Shown here: piece by piece, positions 1-6,099 of the stretch
Layout of the letters: the number at the start of each line of letters is the position of its first letter
Numbering within the stretch: position 1 is the first letter of the stretch
From: an uncultured Opitutales bacterium
Lineage (GTDB): Bacteria; Verrucomicrobiota; Verrucomicrobiia; Opitutales; Intestinicryptomonadaceae
Reading direction: 5' to 3'
Assembly (NCBI GenBank): GCA_900552245.1
Contig: URYY01000115.1
Coordinates: forward strand, 1-6,788
DNA: 6,788 nt
The notes under the pieces: generated by a model
Databases searched by the model: none
What the model saw: the letters and a program-made list of their open reading frames with translations, nothing else
Told to the model about the DNA's origin: nothing
Made by a program: the position numbers and the translations under genes

Positions 1-30
1 CTATTTGAGGCAAATTGGCGCTCTTTGGCA

Positions 31-50
31 CAGATAAGCATATCTGCTTA
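31..50. repeat. Two overlapping, mutually exclusive 6-bp dyads
   Basis: CAGATA (31-36) pairs with TATCTG (41-46) around AGCA, and TAAGCA (35-40) pairs with TGCTTA (45-50) around TATC. The two hairpins share bases, so only one can form at a time. No gene is recognisable to the left within the window, and no T-tract follows on either strand, so it is not a standard terminator. It could be a protein-binding site or chance in AT-rich DNA. The pairing is visible in the sequence; any function is unknown. Confidence 0.3.
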
Positions 51-89
51 ATTCAAAAGACTGTTTATACATTATATATTTTTTTACAC

Positions 90-120
90 ATCCCCTGTTG
101 TTTGCGAGCAATAGGGGGAT
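90..120. repeat. Strong hairpin upstream of the recombinase
   Basis: ATCCCC-TGTTG (90-100) pairs with CAATA-GGGGAT (109-120), with one bulged G and one G-T pair, around the 8-nt loop TTTGCGAG (101-108). This is the most stable structure in the left leader. It is preceded by a seven-T run (about 79-85), but no T-tract follows the stem on the + strand and A-rich sequence follows on the - strand, so it is not a canonical terminator. It overlaps the candidate promoter at 102-132 and might be an operator or a transcript structure; this is inference. Confidence 0.45.
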
Positions 121-132
121 AGCATTTATATA
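102..132 (+). promoter_or_regulatory. Weak candidate promoter for the recombinase region
   Basis: TTGCGA (102-107) lies 17 nt before TTTATA (125-130), within the AT-rich string TTTATATAAA. A start near 138 would give a leader of about 47 nt before the ATG at 185, or about 340 nt before the recombinase ATG at 475. The -35-like element lies in the loop of the hairpin at 90-120, so binding to that dyad could control it. The match to the sigma-70 consensus is modest, and the sigma factor preference of this organism is unknown. Confidence 0.2.
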
Positions 133-184
133 AAGACCGGCTTATTTTCAATTCGTTAAATTTTGTCCTCTATATGCATCTTGC

Positions 185-487
185 ATGGAGATAAAAGATA
201 TTCGGTTGATGCAAGATACACTTTTTAGCGACTCAGAAGAGATTTTGACGCGCGTTCCTATGCTGAATATCATGATTAGAAATATACATCATGAAAACTA
301 CACGCGCGTATTACGGATTTTCAAGCGGGCAGCTGTGAGAAAATCAACGCGTTCAATCTTAAAAGCGTCGCAGATTACCAGAGACGGAAAATCCACCTCA
401 AAAGTAGTCCGTTCGTTGAAGCGACCCCAAACTTCACGCCATACAGCGATTCAAAAATTGAAAGGAACTCGCGTATGCCAAGGGTAG
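185..487 (+). CDS. Doubtful small ORF, hypothetical protein (100 aa)
   Basis: I do not recognise this protein. The first 40 residues look protein-like and mildly acidic (SDSEEILTRV). From about residue 41 the product becomes strongly basic and poor in acidic residues, as out-of-frame reading often looks. It overlaps the start of the recombinase gene by 13 nt in another frame. No Shine-Dalgarno sequence precedes its ATG. Over the same DNA the recombinase frame is open from 295 onward, so the true coding frame may switch near 295. It could be a small accessory gene translationally coupled to the recombinase, the 5' part of a frameshifted longer recombinase, or not a gene. No signal peptide, membrane segment or known motif is visible. 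Confidence 0.25.
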   Translation: MEIKDIRLMQDTLFSDSEEILTRVPMLNIMIRNIHHENYTRVLRIFKRAAVRKSTRSILKASQITRDGKSTSKVVRSLKRPQTSRHTAIQKLKGTRVCQG

Positions 488-2508
488 GCCAAGTATCAAA
501 AGTTCTTCTTCAAAACGAAAGGAAAGATATAGAAATAAGCAGGAAGCTTGTGGCTCTTGGTTATGCCCGTTTTTCCGATTCAAAAAAGGTTGGAGGTTTC
601 TTTACAAGCGCGGAGGCCCAAGAGGCGATAATCCGCGAATATGCAAAAAACAATCCCCAAATACACTTAGAGAAGGTATATGCCGATCCCGGAAAATCGG
701 GGAAGGACACCAATAGGCCGGGATATCAAAAGATGTGCCAACGGATAGCGCAAGGCGGCATTGACATAGTGATAGCCTACAAACTTGACAGAATGGGGCG
801 CAACGACGACGACCTGCATTCACTCTTTCGCCTTCTTAGCGACTATAATATATCTCTTATATATACAAACGGGCCTAATTTTGACCAAACTCCGGACGGC
901 GAATATATGAAACGCATAAGCGTTGCTAATGCGGTTTTTGAGAGGGAACTTGCCTCGCGAAGGGTTGCGGATAAGTATATAGAGGCATTAAAGCGGGGCA
1001 TAATGAGCGGCGCAAGGCGTCCTTTGGGGTATATTTCCGGAAATACTCCCGGAAGCGCTGTTATTGACAAAAACGCTTCGTTAATTGTACAGAGGATCTT
1101 TGCACTGTGTTTGGAGGGTAAGCACCCGAGCGAAATCGCAATACTCGCAAATCGCGAATTTGGGGGAATCCCTGTGCGGAAATTTAAAAATGGGAAATGC
1201 GATTCTGGAGGAAAATTTACAGAAAATAAAATTAGGTCCATAATACTAAATCCCTTTTATGCCGGTTATGTATATGCGACAATAAGCGGATATGGCACAA
1301 TTGATGTTAAGTACAAACTTTATGATGGTATCCACAAATCCATAATATCAAAAAATGAATGGCAAAATGCGGTTTATCTGCTCAAATCAAACAGAAGGGA
1401 GAAAAATGCCTATCCCTCAATAAGGAAAGCGGATGCTTTTATTTTAAAAAAATATCTAAGATGCGAGTGCGGAGCGCATATGACGGTGGCGTCGTCTGGA
1501 AAAAAGACCCGAAAAGGTGAAATCTATCGTTATTACGCCTGTACCCGAAAGAAGCATTTGCGAGGGGGCTGCGACTGTAAAACCCATATTCCGTTAAATA
1601 TAATAGAGCCTATCGTTTTTGCGAGCATTGGGTATTTTTTAAAGGATGACGCTAAAGGCGTGGGCCTTGAAGATGATAAATCGGAATATATAAATCAGAC
1701 GCGCTCAAAATTAGAGATTTTAAAGAAAGAGTTTAAAAAACTTGATGCAAACCTAAATACCCAGCTTGGGCTTTTGGCGAATTTTGACGCGAATCAAGCT
1801 GTGAAAGAGAATATTGAAGGCAAAATTAGAAAACTTGGCAATGAGCTGGAAGAAAATAAGGTAAAACGCATTAAGTTTGAAGAGGATCTAAAATTGATGT
1901 CTCTCGGAAAGAACATTTCCGATGCCAAAATAAACAGCGCATTTGAAGATCTTTATGAATTACAAGCAAATCTTAGCGAAGAAGATAAGAGGGAAATATT
2001 GTCGCTTTGCGTTGAAAAGATTGTATTAAAATGCCTGACGAAAAAGGGGAGGTTCAAGAGGCAGATGTGCATAAAAATATTTTCACGCGAAGAGTTTCGC
2101 GAAAAGATACCTTCATACGATATAATCTTCAATCTCAACACGCACACCAGCGCGCCCGACTGGGAAATAACAAGCCCGTTTAAAATTTCCACCGGGCTAA
2201 AAAAATGTTCTAATTGCCAACAGCAAAAGCACCATTGGATTCGGGGTGTTATGCGCAACAAAATAAACTTTGAATCTTCCGGTCTTTCAATGCGGAAATA
2301 TTGCGCGAAAAACAAAATCCCATTTTCAATGTTTCAAAGGCGTCTTCTTTTATTAAAAAGTTTGTCAGATGATGTATTGGAATATTTGAATAATATGAAA
2401 TTGAAGGAAGAAACTTCGCTATGCTCTTTCAGAAGTTTATACGAGCTTTCCAGTTTGCCAAAGGTTCTGCAACTCCAACGATTGAAAGACAAAATAAACT
2501 ATAACTAA
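475..2508 (+). CDS. Large serine recombinase with ParB-like C-terminal region
   Basis: Site-specific recombinase of the large serine (resolvase/invertase) family, which cuts and rejoins DNA at attachment sites through a serine-DNA link. The catalytic domain (about 27-180) has YARFS with Ser34 and Arg32, Gln49 in SAEAQ, and Asp105, Arg106 and Arg109 in LDRMGR. These match Ser10, Arg8, Gln19, Asp67, Arg68 and Arg71 of gamma-delta resolvase. A recombinase domain (about 180-310) follows, then a zinc ribbon (about 328-370: Cys330, Cys332, Cys356, Cys366/368). Its first pair is spaced CxC rather than the usual CxxC. Residues about 405-475 form a coiled coil. The tail (about 570-677) holds CxxC-x4-HH (578-587) and a helix-turn-helix stretch (about 602-670) like the ParB-type tails of some recombinases. 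The ATG at 475 follows AAAGGA (461-466). GTG at 550 (Val26), after AGGA at 541-544, is a credible alternative start close to YARFS. The protein appears intact; its target site is not identifiable. Confidence 0.93.
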   Translation: MPRVGQVSKVLLQNERKDIEISRKLVALGYARFSDSKKVGGFFTSAEAQEAIIREYAKNNPQIHLEKVYADPGKSGKDTNRPGYQKMCQRIAQGGIDIVIAYKLDRMGRNDDDLHSLFRLLSDYNISLIYTNGPNFDQTPDGEYMKRISVANAVFERELASRRVADKYIEALKRGIMSGARRPLGYISGNTPGSAVIDKNASLIVQRIFALCLEGKHPSEIAILANREFGGIPVRKFKNGKCDSGGKFTENKIRSIILNPFYAGYVYATISGYGTIDVKYKLYDGIHKSIISKNEWQNAVYLLKSNRREKNAYPSIRKADAFILKKYLRCECGAHMTVASSGKKTRKGEIYRYYACTRKKHLRGGCDCKTHIPLNIIEPIVFASIGYFLKDDAKGVGLEDDKSEYINQTRSKLEILKKEFKKLDANLNTQLGLLANFDANQAVKENIEGKIRKLGNELEENKVKRIKFEEDLKLMSLGKNISDAKINSAFEDLYELQANLSEEDKREILSLCVEKIVLKCLTKKGRFKRQMCIKIFSREEFREKIPSYDIIFNLNTHTSAPDWEITSPFKISTGLKKCSNCQQQKHHWIRGVMRNKINFESSGLSMRKYCAKNKIPFSMFQRRLLLLKSLSDDVLEYLNNMKLKEETSLCSFRSLYELSSLPKVLQLQRLKDKINYN

Positions 2509-2540
2509 TATTTATTAAAGTATAAAACAATAAAAAATGC

Positions 2541-2700
2541 GTTTAACGCCATAATGTAAAAGATGTGGTTTTTTAGAGCGGAATAGGGCAATTTTTGGGA
2601 GGGACTCAAGGCGATAACACGAACCGGCGTTAAACAAGTTTTACATTCAAATAATTTATCGCCTTTAAAATGCAAAAAAGCGAACCGTTCTGTTTAACGC
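2541..2700. repeat. Three copies of a GTTTAACGC motif
   Basis: Copies lie at 2541-2550 (+, GTTTAACGCC), 2626-2635 (-, same 10 bases) and 2692-2700 (+, GTTTAACGC). The second and third copies extend to a longer inverted repeat: CGAACCGGCGTTAAACAAG at 2620-2638 matches the complement of 2690-2706 with one inserted base. The third copy is part of the tRNA terminator hairpin. In addition AATGTAAAA (2553-2561) is complementary to TTTTACATT (2639-2647), giving an interlocked A-B-A'-B' order. The position directly after a serine recombinase gene suggests a recombination scar or attachment-site remnant. A three-fold regulatory site or RNA structure is also possible. Confidence 0.5.
2608..2665. repeat. 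10-bp perfect inverted repeat with 38-nt spacer
   Basis: AAGGCGATAA (2608-2617) is the exact reverse complement of TTATCGCCTT (2656-2665). The enclosed 38 nt contain the inverted GTTTAACGCC copy and the TTTTACATT segment. The hairpin loop is long for a terminator, and only a short TTTAAAA run follows on the + strand, so I do not call it the recombinase terminator with confidence. It could also be a paired recombinase-binding site. Confidence 0.4.
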
Positions 2701-2707
2701 GGTTCGC
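2674..2707 (-). terminator. Rho-independent terminator of the tRNA operon
   Basis: On the - strand, an 8-bp stem (GCGAACCG with CGGTTCGC, 2700-2707 and 2680-2687) with a 12-nt loop is followed by six T residues (2679-2674). It begins 12 nt after the CCA end of tRNA-Val, as expected for a stable-RNA operon terminator. No T-tract follows on the + strand, so it should act for the - strand only. Confidence 0.8.
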
Positions 2708-2719
2708 CTCTTCGCCAAA

Positions 2720-2796
2720 TGGTGGGGATATTCGGACTCGAACCGAAGACCCCCTGTGTGTGATACAGATGCTCTAACCAACTGAGCTATATCCCC
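2720..2796 (-). tRNA. tRNA-Val (anticodon CAC), CCA encoded
   Basis: A full cloverleaf can be drawn on the - strand. The acceptor stem is GGGGATA/TATCCCC, and the D arm GCTC/GAGC has the loop AGTTGGTTA. The anticodon stem TCTGT/ACAGG (with one T-G pair) has loop ATCACAC, so T33 is followed by anticodon CAC, reading the GUG valine codon. The T arm is TTCGG-TTCGAGT-CCGAA. Discriminator A73 and CCA (2722-2720) are encoded. A at position 32 is less usual than a pyrimidine. It lies 62 nt downstream of tRNA-Ser on the same strand and just before the terminator, so the two are probably co-transcribed. Confidence 0.92.
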
Positions 2797-2858
2797 TCTT
2801 TGACTCTTATGCTCCGCAAATTTATTCTTAATTCACGGCACAAATTTATTTCAAATCA

Positions 2859-2949
2859 CGGAGAGGATGAGATTCGAACTCACGGTAGGGGTATTAGCCC
2901 CTACACCGGTTTAGCAAACCAGCGCAATCGACCACTCTGCCACCTCTCC
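2859..2949 (-). tRNA. tRNA-Ser (anticodon GCT)
   Basis: On the - strand the acceptor stem is GGAGAGG/CCTCTCC with discriminator G. The anticodon stem CTGGT/ACCGG encloses TTGCTAA, giving anticodon GCT for AGC/AGU serine codons. A long variable arm with the stem GTAGGGG/CCCCTAC is diagnostic of the class II serine tRNA. The T arm is GTGAG-TTCGAAT-CTCAT. No CCA is encoded (TGA follows), unlike the neighbouring tRNA-Val, so CCA must be added enzymatically. It is the upstream gene of a two-tRNA unit. Confidence 0.95.
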
Positions 2950-2987
2950 GTTTTGCCCCTATTTCCGAAAATTGGAAAGGGAGCAAG

Positions 2988-3006
2988 CATATCAACGTGT
3001 GATATG
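2988..3006. promoter_or_regulatory. Perfect 7-bp dyad upstream of tRNA-Ser
   Basis: CATATCA (2988-2994) and TGATATG (3000-3006) are exact inverted repeats around ACGTG. The dyad lies about 38 nt upstream of the tRNA-Ser 5' end and about 80 nt downstream of the glycosidase stop codon. It looks operator-like in size and symmetry. It lacks a T-tract, so it is not a standard terminator. Whether it belongs to the tRNA promoter or is chance cannot be settled from one sequence. Confidence 0.35.
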
Positions 3007-3030
3007 TTAAAGTCGTAAATTAAAGACTAT

Positions 3031-3077
3031 TTGCAAAATTTAAGCAAGAAAAATATTCTCAAAACTTAAAATTTCAA
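3031..3077 (-). other. AT-rich imperfect hairpin after the glycosidase gene
   Basis: TTG..AAATTTAAG (3031-3044) pairs imperfectly with CTTAAAATTTCAA (3065-3077), with a bulge and a 20-nt loop. It begins 11 nt after the glycosidase stop codon on the - strand and is the only structure that could end that transcript before the tRNA genes. It is AT-only in its core and has no clean T-tract, so it is a weak terminator candidate. Read-through into the tRNA genes is possible. Confidence 0.2.
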
Positions 3078-3087
3078 ATAACTTTCT

Positions 3088-4809
3088 TTATTGCAAATTG
3101 TTATGTGTTCTATTTTCAAAGGCCCTGCTCGAACTTTCAAACAAGCCCCCTACCCTGGCTCTCGCAAGCCAAAGTTGCTCGTACTGGCTCTTCATAACTT
3201 TAAGGCCCTTTCGCAAATCCAAGCCCTTTACTTCAGGGTCATTGTTAGCCCTTACAACAGCCCACTTTATTAAGTCGGCAGCAAGCGCCAATTCCCCAAG
3301 GCAAACCTGGGCGTCCGGACAGTGCGGCTTGGCCTTTGATAGGTATTCCAAAGCCTTATTTGCACCTTTAAACATCTTGTCAAAGTGCACTGCTGCCCCC
3401 TCTTGCATTAGCGACCTAACTCCGTCGGCTGATGCAAAAAATAGCTTGTTGTAAAGCGAGTGAAGCTTCTCTGAGGGATCGCATTTCCCAAGCTCGCTAA
3501 TCGCCTTAGACATGTAGCCCTCGGGATCTTGGAATATAAATTTATCGCAAGCAGTGCAGACATCGCCCTCGTCAAAGTCGCCACTCCAAGCAGACTGGGC
3601 AAACGCGACAACTGCAGGCCACATCGCGCACCACGCCTGGCGGTTGCCGTTGTCACCCCAATTGGTCAGTATCACCCCCTCTGCACCGTATTTTTCGGCG
3701 CAGTCGCAAACGATTTTCGCGTTTTTATAGGCTGCCGTTAACCTTATTGCAAAACTGTTCCAAGTATTGGTTCCGCCCGCTATTATAAACTTGCGCCCAA
3801 TCTTATGCAGAGTCTCAGCCTCTTCCTCTATGGGGCTATCGGGGTAATATCCCCAAAGCACCGCTACGACGTCATCGGGAAGTTCCTTCGCAAGTTCAGG
3901 CTCCTCTATAATTACGTCGGCCCAAAAATGCATGTGCTTTCCCCTGGCCTTGCAAAGCTCTGCAAGCTTCTTTAGGTAGTCTATATACACGCGGTACTTC
4001 CCCACCCTATCGCACAATTCCTTAGAGCGGCCCATGCCCAACTCCCAAGGCTCATCGCAGCCGACGTTGAAGTTTTCGGACGTAAAGTTGGGCAGCAAAT
4101 CGTCGTAGAGCGATGCTATAAAATCTAGCGAAGCTTTGTCGGGATAAAGTGTCGTAGGATAGGGCCTTAAATTGCCGAGAGTGTCGATAAACGGCGCCTT
4201 GCTCTCCGCCAGATGTTGGTATTCCGGATAGCGCAGCCACCTGTCCATATGCCCCAAGCTATTCATATTCGGAACAAGCTCTATACCGGCGCGCTTGCAC
4301 AGTGCATCGAGTATCCTGTACTGCTGTGGAGTCATAGGGCTTGCATCGCCCCAGACAAGCTCGTGGTTTTTAAATGCAAACGTGTGCTCTGTGTAAAGCT
4401 CCAACCTGTTGTACTTAAAGAGCGCCAACATATCGACAAGATATGCCAAGGTCTGCATTGTGGGCACTTTGCAGCGGCTTATATCCAACATAAAGCCCCT
4501 TACTTTTAAGCGGGGCTCGTCAAATATCTTTACGCACGGCACACCCTCTTGCGTACCATTTGCGATTACCTGCCTCAGAGTCTGAAAAGCAATCTTTGCT
4601 CCCTTTGGAGAATTTGCCGAAATTTTAATGTCGCTTTGCGAGACTTCCAAGCGGTAGGCCTCGTCCTTTAGCTCCGTGCAACTTAAGTCCAACTTTAGTA
4701 TGGACCCCTGCGGAAGCCCCTCGGGTGATATCGTAATGTCACCCTGCTTAAGTTTGAGATAGGCGCCCTCCAAAAGCTCCACTTGCTTTGGCTTAGGATA
4801 AAGAAACAT
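3088..4809 (-). CDS. Family 20 glycoside hydrolase, beta-N-acetylhexosaminidase-like
   Basis: Probable exo-acting beta-hexosaminidase (GH20), which removes terminal GlcNAc or GalNAc by substrate-assisted catalysis. Length is 573 residues from the ATG at 4809. An N-terminal GH20b-type domain (about 1-95) precedes the catalytic barrel. The barrel shows VRGFMLDISRCKVP with the substrate-binding Arg104, NSLGHMD with His187, and NVGCDEPWELG with the Asp252-Glu253 catalytic pair. Further on are FWAD (Trp296) and TNWGD (Trp384). Many GH20 enzymes have a GGDE motif; GCDEPWELG.G resembles a subgroup of intracellular-type enzymes. A helical tail fills about 430-573. No signal peptide is visible, so a cytoplasmic place is likely. 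The ATG at 4809 is preferred over the TTG at 4821, because that TTG lies directly before the GGAGGAG ribosome binding site. It is the second gene of an operon with the DUF1015 gene. Exact substrate is not predictable. Confidence 0.88.
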   Translation of the reverse strand: MFLYPKPKQVELLEGAYLKLKQGDITISPEGLPQGSILKLDLSCTELKDEAYRLEVSQSDIKISANSPKGAKIAFQTLRQVIANGTQEGVPCVKIFDEPRLKVRGFMLDISRCKVPTMQTLAYLVDMLALFKYNRLELYTEHTFAFKNHELVWGDASPMTPQQYRILDALCKRAGIELVPNMNSLGHMDRWLRYPEYQHLAESKAPFIDTLGNLRPYPTTLYPDKASLDFIASLYDDLLPNFTSENFNVGCDEPWELGMGRSKELCDRVGKYRVYIDYLKKLAELCKARGKHMHFWADVIIEEPELAKELPDDVVAVLWGYYPDSPIEEEAETLHKIGRKFIIAGGTNTWNSFAIRLTAAYKNAKIVCDCAEKYGAEGVILTNWGDNGNRQAWCAMWPAVVAFAQSAWSGDFDEGDVCTACDKFIFQDPEGYMSKAISELGKCDPSEKLHSLYNKLFFASADGVRSLMQEGAAVHFDKMFKGANKALEYLSKAKPHCPDAQVCLGELALAADLIKWAVVRANNDPEVKGLDLRKGLKVMKSQYEQLWLARARVGGLFESSSRAFENRTHNNLQ

Positions 4810-4812
4810 CTT

Positions 4813-4819
4813 CTCCTCC
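4813..4819 (-). promoter_or_regulatory. Ribosome binding site deciding the GH20 start
   Basis: GGAGGAG on the - strand lies 3-5 nt before the ATG at 4809 and fits entirely in the 12-nt gap after the DUF1015 stop codon. It supports a start at 4809 and not at the in-frame TTG at 4821. It is the strongest Shine-Dalgarno sequence in the window; the DUF1015 and AsmA-like genes have none. Confidence 0.8.
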
Positions 4820-4821
4820 AA

Positions 4822-6048
4822 TTAGAATGTGTGCACAAACAAACCCGATCTCAATTTCGGCTCAAACCAAGTGCTCTTTGGAGGCATTATCTGACCGGCG
4901 TCGGCTATGTCCATAAGCTGCTTTACGGTCGTAGGATACATCGAAAAGGCAACCTTAAATTCTCCGCTATCTACAAGCCTTTCGAGCTCCTTTACGCCCT
5001 TTATTCCGCCAACAAAGTCTATGCGCTCGTCCGTGCGCGGATCGCCAATCTTAAGCAATGGCGCAAGCACTCTATTTTGGAGCAAAGATACGTCTAAAGA
5101 CTCAACGGCATCTAGATTTTCCGTATTGCCAAATTTGAGTGTGTACCACTTGCCGCCCAAATACATGCAAACTTGCTTTGACTCCGTCGGCTCTTTTTGT
5201 CCGCTTTCACTAACTTGGCAAACCTTCTTTAGCTCATCCAAAAATTGGCTTTCGCTCATTGATGCCAAATCTTTTACAACCCTATTGTATGGAAGTATCT
5301 TAAGTTGCCCGGCAGGAAATACAACCGACAAAAACCAATTGTAGTCTTCGTCTCCCGTGTGGTTTTTATTTTCAGCAGCCAAAGCCCTGGCGCAGCGCGC
5401 GTTGCTTGCGCTTCTATGGTGGCCGTCGGCAACATAGGCGCAAGGTATATCCTTAAATATTTCCACTATGTGCGCAAGTTTCTGAGGATCCGAAATCTTC
5501 CAGACAGTATGCCTTATTCCATCGTCTGCAACAAAGTCGAACATCGCATCGCTGTCTTTTTTATCCTCTATTATCTTGTCTAGTTCCGTTCCGTCTTTAA
5601 CTGTTAAAAATACAGGGCCCGTATTCACGCGCAGGCGCTTTGTTAGCCTATAGCGGTCGTTTTCCTTGGCCTCTCTGGTCTTTTCGTGCTTCTTAATTAC
5701 GTCGCTATCGTAATCCTGTGCGCTGAAAGTTGCCACTAGCCCCGTTTGCGAGTGATCGCCCATTTGCTGGCGATACAAATACATGGCGTTTTCGCCTTCT
5801 CTTACTAGGTAGTCGCCGTCAACTAGCTTCTTAAAATTCTCGTAGGCGTGCTCATAGACGGCGTCCGAGTATGGATCGGTTCCTTCAGGCAGTTCAAGCT
5901 CGCTTCTCACTACGCGCATGAAGCTCAGAGGCTTTCCTGCCGCCTGCTCGCAAGCCTGTTTAAAATCAACGACATCGTAAGGCAGACTCGCGATATCCTT
6001 TGCAAAGCCCTCTTTGGGCCTCAACCCCTTGAATGATCTAATTTTCAT
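4822..6048 (-). CDS. DUF1015 family protein
   Basis: A 408-residue protein of the DUF1015 family, full length for that family (about 400-430). Conserved blocks visible in order are SLPYDVV (21-27), LSFMRVVRSE (41-50), IKKHEKTREAKENDR (118-132), YVADGHHRSASN (205-216), ILPYNRVV (251-258), DERIDFVGG (340-348) and a C-terminal PTTVKQLMDIADAGQIMPPK (372-391). The DGHHR motif gave some family members a ParB/Spo0J-like label, and related genes often lie near serine biosynthesis genes. I do not claim a reaction. No signal peptide or membrane segment is seen, so it is probably cytoplasmic. The ATG at 6048 has no Shine-Dalgarno sequence; MKIRSFKGLRP is the usual family start. It is the first gene of an operon with the GH20 gene 12 nt downstream, an unusual partner for this family. 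Confidence 0.93.
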   Translation of the reverse strand: MKIRSFKGLRPKEGFAKDIASLPYDVVDFKQACEQAAGKPLSFMRVVRSELELPEGTDPYSDAVYEHAYENFKKLVDGDYLVREGENAMYLYRQQMGDHSQTGLVATFSAQDYDSDVIKKHEKTREAKENDRYRLTKRLRVNTGPVFLTVKDGTELDKIIEDKKDSDAMFDFVADDGIRHTVWKISDPQKLAHIVEIFKDIPCAYVADGHHRSASNARCARALAAENKNHTGDEDYNWFLSVVFPAGQLKILPYNRVVKDLASMSESQFLDELKKVCQVSESGQKEPTESKQVCMYLGGKWYTLKFGNTENLDAVESLDVSLLQNRVLAPLLKIGDPRTDERIDFVGGIKGVKELERLVDSGEFKVAFSMYPTTVKQLMDIADAGQIMPPKSTWFEPKLRSGLFVHTF

Positions 6049-6073
6049 AAAGCAAAATAAAAATATTTTTAAC

Positions 6074-6091
6074 GCCCGGAAAGATTCGGGC
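6074..6091 (-). other. Hairpin in the DUF1015 leader
   Basis: GCCCGGA (6074-6080) pairs with TTCGGGC (6085-6091) around AAGA; the stem has seven pairs including one G-T. It lies 26 nt upstream of the DUF1015 ATG. If the promoter at 6100-6130 is real, the hairpin would sit at the very 5' end of the mRNA. AT-rich sequence (GTTAAAAATATTTTT on the - strand) follows it, so a terminator/attenuator role is possible but the T-run is interrupted. Confidence 0.5.
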
Positions 6092-6099
6092 TTATCGGT

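Noticed and set aside
1..72. 23-codon - strand ORF ending at position 1
   Set aside because: It has no ribosome binding site, no family resemblance, and its length is expected by chance in AT-rich DNA.
843..1241. 132-codon - strand ORF inside the recombinase gene
   Set aside because: It is the complement of the catalytic and recombinase domains, whose motifs are unambiguous on the + strand.
1953..2315. 120-codon - strand ORF inside the recombinase gene
   Set aside because: It is antisense to the recombinase coiled-coil and tail region, with no motif of its own.
2720..2796. tRNA-Val 3' end as the integration site of the element
   Set aside because: No duplicated tRNA 3' segment is present elsewhere in the window. 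tRNA 3' ends are typical targets of tyrosine rather than serine recombinases, and the observed repeats lie in the terminator.
2800..3018. 72-codon + strand ORF over the tRNA-Ser gene
   Set aside because: Its middle is the complement of the tRNA-Ser gene, a common source of false ORFs.
3098..3454. 118-codon + strand ORF over the end of the GH20 gene
   Set aside because: It is antisense to a well-supported coding region and shows no family features.
4810..4821. TTG start for the GH20 gene, adding four residues (MEEK)
   Set aside because: The TTG sits immediately after the DUF1015 stop, and the bases it would translate are the GGAGGAG ribosome binding site for the ATG at 4809.
4907..5344. 145-codon + strand ORF inside the DUF1015 gene
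   Set aside because: It lies wholly antisense to a strongly conserved gene, is Ser-rich, and has no recognisable motif or separate ribosome binding site.
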